Positions 61,567 through 64,000 of a stretch of 64,000 bases of DNA are shown here, piece after piece. Every line of letters starts with the position of its first letter. Within the stretch, counting starts at the first letter, position 1. The notes under the pieces are model-generated. The model did no database searches, had not been told where the DNA came from, and saw only the letters and a program-made list of their open reading frames with translations. Source of the DNA: Oscillospiraceae bacterium (GTDB taxonomy: Bacteria > Bacillota > Clostridia > Oscillospirales > Ruminococcaceae); contig JAFTXQ010000010.1 of assembly GCA_017461565.1 (NCBI GenBank), positions 113,304 through 177,303 on the forward strand, in the 5' to 3' direction. The translations under genes and the position numbers were made by a program.

Positions 61567-61640
61567 GCGCCCGTAGCTCAGCTGGATAGAGCAATAGCCT
61601 CCGACGCTATGTGTCATGCGTTCGAATCGCACCGGGCGTG
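61567..61640 (+). tRNA. tRNA-Arg (anticodon CCG)
   Basis: Acceptor GCGCCCG/CGGGCGT (G-U at the first pair), anticodon loop CTCCGAC, TTCGAAT T-loop, encoded CCA at 61641-61643. Confidence 0.93.
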
Positions 61641-61650
61641 CCAAAATCAA

Positions 61651-61677
61651 AACGCTCCCTGTCGGGGGCGTTTTTTC
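61651..61677 (+). terminator. tRNA-Arg terminator
   Basis: AACGCTCCC/GGGGGCGTT stem with a TGTC loop followed by T-run. Confidence 0.82.
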
Positions 61678-61694
61678 ATGGATAAGACAAAACA

Positions 61695-61731
61695 AAATGC
61701 CACTTCCGGACGATATCGGAAGCGGCATTGT
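61695..61731 (-). terminator. proS terminator
   Basis: AATGCCGCTTCCG stem with one G-U pair on the minus strand, followed by TTTTGTTTTGT. Confidence 0.78.
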
Positions 61732-61742
61732 TTATTTACTTA

Positions 61743-63473
61743 TCATTCCTTAACAGCCATCATTTCCTTGATGAGTTCCTGTACTCTGTCTGCAACAGCC
61801 TCGGGAGCAAGCTTCTCGCTGAAGCTCTTATCACGGGCAGCCACCTCGATAACACCGTCCTTGAGATTTCTGGGGCTTACAACAAGCCTGATGGGGCATC
61901 CAAGAAGATCAGCATCGCTGAACATTACGCCTGCGCTTACATTCGCACGGTCGTCATAAATTACCTCTACACCACGGCTCTGAAGCTCTGCATACAGCTT
62001 GTCTGCATTCTCCTTGACCTGAGCGTCATCAGCTCTTACAGCGCAGATGTGTACCTGCCACGGAGCGATAGCCATAGGCCAGATAGGTCCGTAATCATCG
62101 TGGTGAGCCTCGCATACAGAAGCTGCAAGGCGACCTACGCCGATACCATAGCAACCCATAATGGGAGTCTGCGCATTGCCATCGCTGTCAAGATAGGTCA
62201 TGCCCATGGACTTGGAGTACTTTGTACCGAGCTGGAATATATTTCCTACCTCTATGCCACGTGAAATGGTGATCTCATGTGCGCCACACTCAGGGCAGAT
62301 ACCGCCCTCGATGATCTTGGCAAGATCGATATACTCTACCTCACCCACGTCACGGGAGATATCAAGACCTGTGTAGTGGTACTCCTCCTTGTTTGCGCCG
62401 CAGGAAAGGTTGTTTGTATTCATAAGGGACTTATCATACAGCACTGTGCAGCCACCATTTACGTTAAGTCCGACAGGACCAATGTATCCTGCGTTGAGTC
62501 CGCATTCCTCTGTGATAACAGCAGGATGAACATCATATCCGAGGTGGTTTGTAAGCTTTGTTTCATTGATGTCAAGATCACCACGGATAAATATAACTAT
62601 AAAATGATCGTCAGAATTTCTCTGATATACAACAGCCTTACAGCTCTTGTCAGTAGGAGTCTTAAGGAAATCGCAGATCTCCTCAATAGTATGGATATTG
62701 GGAGTGTATACCTCGGTCAGCGCCTCGGAGACCTCATCACGGGTATTTTCGATGATGCTGTCGGCAGCCTCCATATTAGCACGATAACCGCACTTCTTAC
62801 AGATTGCGATGCTGTCCTCGCCGATAGGTGTGAGCAGCATAAACTCATGAGAGATGCTTCCGCCCATCATGCCACTGTCAGATGCAACAGAAATAACCTC
62901 GGGGATGCCTGCACGGGCGTAAATGCGCTCATAAGCCTTGTGGCAGCGGTAATAGTAATCCTCAAGATCCTCCTGAGAGGTGTGGAAGGAGTATGCATCC
63001 TTCATAGTGAACTCACGCACACGGATAAGACCTCCACGAGGACGTGCTTCATCACGGAACTTTGTCTGTATCTGATATATCATAAAGGGGTACTTTGTGT
63101 AGCTGTTTGCATACTCACGTACGAGATGCACAGCAGCCTCCTCGTGTGTCATACCCAATACCATCTGGGCTTTGTTTCGGTCAGAAAAACGCAGAAGCTC
63201 ACTGCCGATACTCTCATATCTTCCCGACTCCTGCCAGAGAGTAGCAGGCATAACAACAGGGAACATTACCTCCTGTCCATCGATGGCATCCATCTCCTCA
63301 CGGATGATCTGCTCGATCTTACGGGTAACTCTCTTGAGAGGCATATAAGATGAGAAAATACCGTTTGCCACATACTTCATGTAGCCGCCACGTACCATAA
63401 GCGCATGGCTGTCAATGTTACAATCGGAGGGACGCTCCTTGAAGCGGTCGCCTACAAGCTTATCAAGTTTCAT
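61743..63473 (-). CDS. proS: Prolyl-tRNA synthetase (bacterial type)
   Basis: A 576-residue class II synthetase. HALMVRGGYMKYVANGIFS at the N-terminus, the motif 2 region FRDEARPRGGLIRVREF and the C-terminal anticodon domain (IGVGRLAASVCEAH) are clear. Between them is the YbaK-like editing insertion (SDDHFIVIFIRGDLDINETKL in the middle region, about 270-370). The ATG follows AAAGGA. It is controlled by a proline T-box. Confidence 0.95.
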   Translation of the reverse strand: MKLDKLVGDRFKERPSDCNIDSHALMVRGGYMKYVANGIFSSYMPLKRVTRKIEQIIREEMDAIDGQEVMFPVVMPATLWQESGRYESIGSELLRFSDRNKAQMVLGMTHEEAAVHLVREYANSYTKYPFMIYQIQTKFRDEARPRGGLIRVREFTMKDAYSFHTSQEDLEDYYYRCHKAYERIYARAGIPEVISVASDSGMMGGSISHEFMLLTPIGEDSIAICKKCGYRANMEAADSIIENTRDEVSEALTEVYTPNIHTIEEICDFLKTPTDKSCKAVVYQRNSDDHFIVIFIRGDLDINETKLTNHLGYDVHPAVITEECGLNAGYIGPVGLNVNGGCTVLYDKSLMNTNNLSCGANKEEYHYTGLDISRDVGEVEYIDLAKIIEGGICPECGAHEITISRGIEVGNIFQLGTKYSKSMGMTYLDSDGNAQTPIMGCYGIGVGRLAASVCEAHHDDYGPIWPMAIAPWQVHICAVRADDAQVKENADKLYAELQSRGVEVIYDDRANVSAGVMFSDADLLGCPIRLVVSPRNLKDGVIEVAARDKSFSEKLAPEAVADRVQELIKEMMAVKE

Positions 63474-63503
63474 AATAGTGTTCCTTTCATAGTATATAAA
63501 AAT

Positions 63504-63718
63504 AAAAGCCCCAAGCATATCTGCTTAGGGCGAACTTTCAATGTCCGTGGTACCACCTAAATTCGGTAATCAACCGCACTCGTATCTCTATAACGGGAGA
63601 ACCGTCGCCGCCTACTATTAAGTGTTCGGAGCGAAGCTCAAAGATGGGTTCAGAAAGCTTAGATAACGACTCACACCACACGCCGTCTCTCTGTGATCTT
63701 CACAATTCCTACTATTTC
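63504..63718 (-). ncRNA. Proline T-box riboswitch upstream of proS
   Basis: On the minus strand: AGAGAG (63687-63692), candidate specifier CCA (Pro) at 63645-63647 in GAACCCATC, and the T-box bulge AGGTGGTACCACGG (63545-63558). The terminator (63509-63530, CCCTAAGC/GCTTGGGG) ends in TTTT. The specifier is one base after GAA, as in the cysteine leader. Confidence 0.88.
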
Positions 63719-63740
63719 TTATCATAGCTTTTGAATATAA

Positions 63741-63772
63741 AAATTCCGCTGAACTTAATATAAGTTCAGCGG
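63741..63772 (-). terminator. Terminator after tRNA-Asn
   Basis: An 11-bp stem CCGCTGAACTT/AAGTTCAGCGG followed on the minus strand by AATTTTTAT. Confidence 0.85.
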
Positions 63773-63779
63773 ATACTGG

Positions 63780-63853
63780 CTCCCCCGACTGGACTTGAAC
63801 CAGTGACACCCTGATTAACAGTCAGGTGCTACTACCGACTGAGCTACGGAGGA
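63780..63853 (-). tRNA. tRNA-Asn (anticodon GTT)
   Basis: Acceptor TCCTCCG/CGGGGGA, anticodon loop CTGTTAA, TTCAAGT T-loop, encoded CCA at 63777-63779. It lies behind the 5S rRNA on the same strand, so it belongs to the rRNA transcript; a hairpin (TAGGCTCAGTA arm) separates the two. Confidence 0.95.
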
Positions 63854-63893
63854 ATAGAGAGGCTCAGTAAACACCAGTCTACTGAGCCTATTA

Positions 63894-64000
<107 letters not shown>

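Noticed and set aside
62277-63353. Long plus-strand frame opposite proS
   Set aside because: Antisense of proS; no start signals.

Overview
The window looks like the chromosome of a Gram-positive anaerobe of the Clostridia, most likely Ruminococcus or a close relative in the Oscillospiraceae. Signs are strong GGAGG ribosome sites, T-box leaders, a pyruvate formate-lyase operon, a ThiI without rhodanese domain next to a NifS-type desulfurase, YfmF/YfmH peptidases and sodium-symporter genes. Genus placement is inference. I see no insertion sequence, integrase or phage genes.

Layout. 1-2.7 kb: a CxxCxxCC protein, an XRE-AbrB regulator and an ABC-2 exporter. 2.7-7.6 kb (minus): a proline-tRNA editing protein, a small membrane protein, then one overlapping operon of tyrosine phosphatase, ECF transporter T and double-A subunits, anchored GH25 lysozyme and peptide deformylase. 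8-10.9 kb: cysteine desulfurase, thiI and pncC. 10.9-16.1 kb: three consecutive class B-like sortases plus an anchored SpoIID-domain protein. 16.1-18.8 kb (minus): type I-C cas5-cas8-cas7 only, with no cas3, adaptation genes or array. 19.1-21.1 kb (minus): a radical SAM/SPASM enzyme with two lipoproteins carrying one and six VYGPP motifs, a probable undescribed peptide-modification system. 21.2-30.6 kb: MFS transporter, two paralogous 2-TM proteins, dGTPase, orphan MazF, folD, lgt and the M16 pair. 30.6-35.4 kb: candidate small RNA, beta-propeller lipoprotein, three tRNAs, queH and a LacI regulator.

35.5-43.6 kb is a six-gene tellurite/stress ('Ter') operon: VWA, PP2C, kinase, a TerD-domain fusion, YceG-like and TelA, behind a consensus promoter. 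43.7-46.5 kb holds CYTH, birA, a phosphodiesterase and three small genes. 46.5-49.2 kb is cysE-cysS under a cysteine T-box whose leader contains a 104-bp tandem repeat. 49.2-51.8 kb holds three tandem cyclophilin-type lipoproteins.

52-64 kb: a 2H phosphoesterase, a small regulator/membrane pair, an SNF symporter, and a pyruvate formate-lyase operon in which the glycyl-radical domain is a separate 80-residue gene, with a third small gene wedged between it and the 697-residue core. Then come a fused 2-TM protein, dinB with unusual direct-repeat operators, tRNA-Arg, proS with a proline T-box, tRNA-Asn and the end of a 5S rRNA. The strongest candidates for something new are the VYGPP/radical SAM cluster, the split formate-lyase and the reduced type I-C complex.
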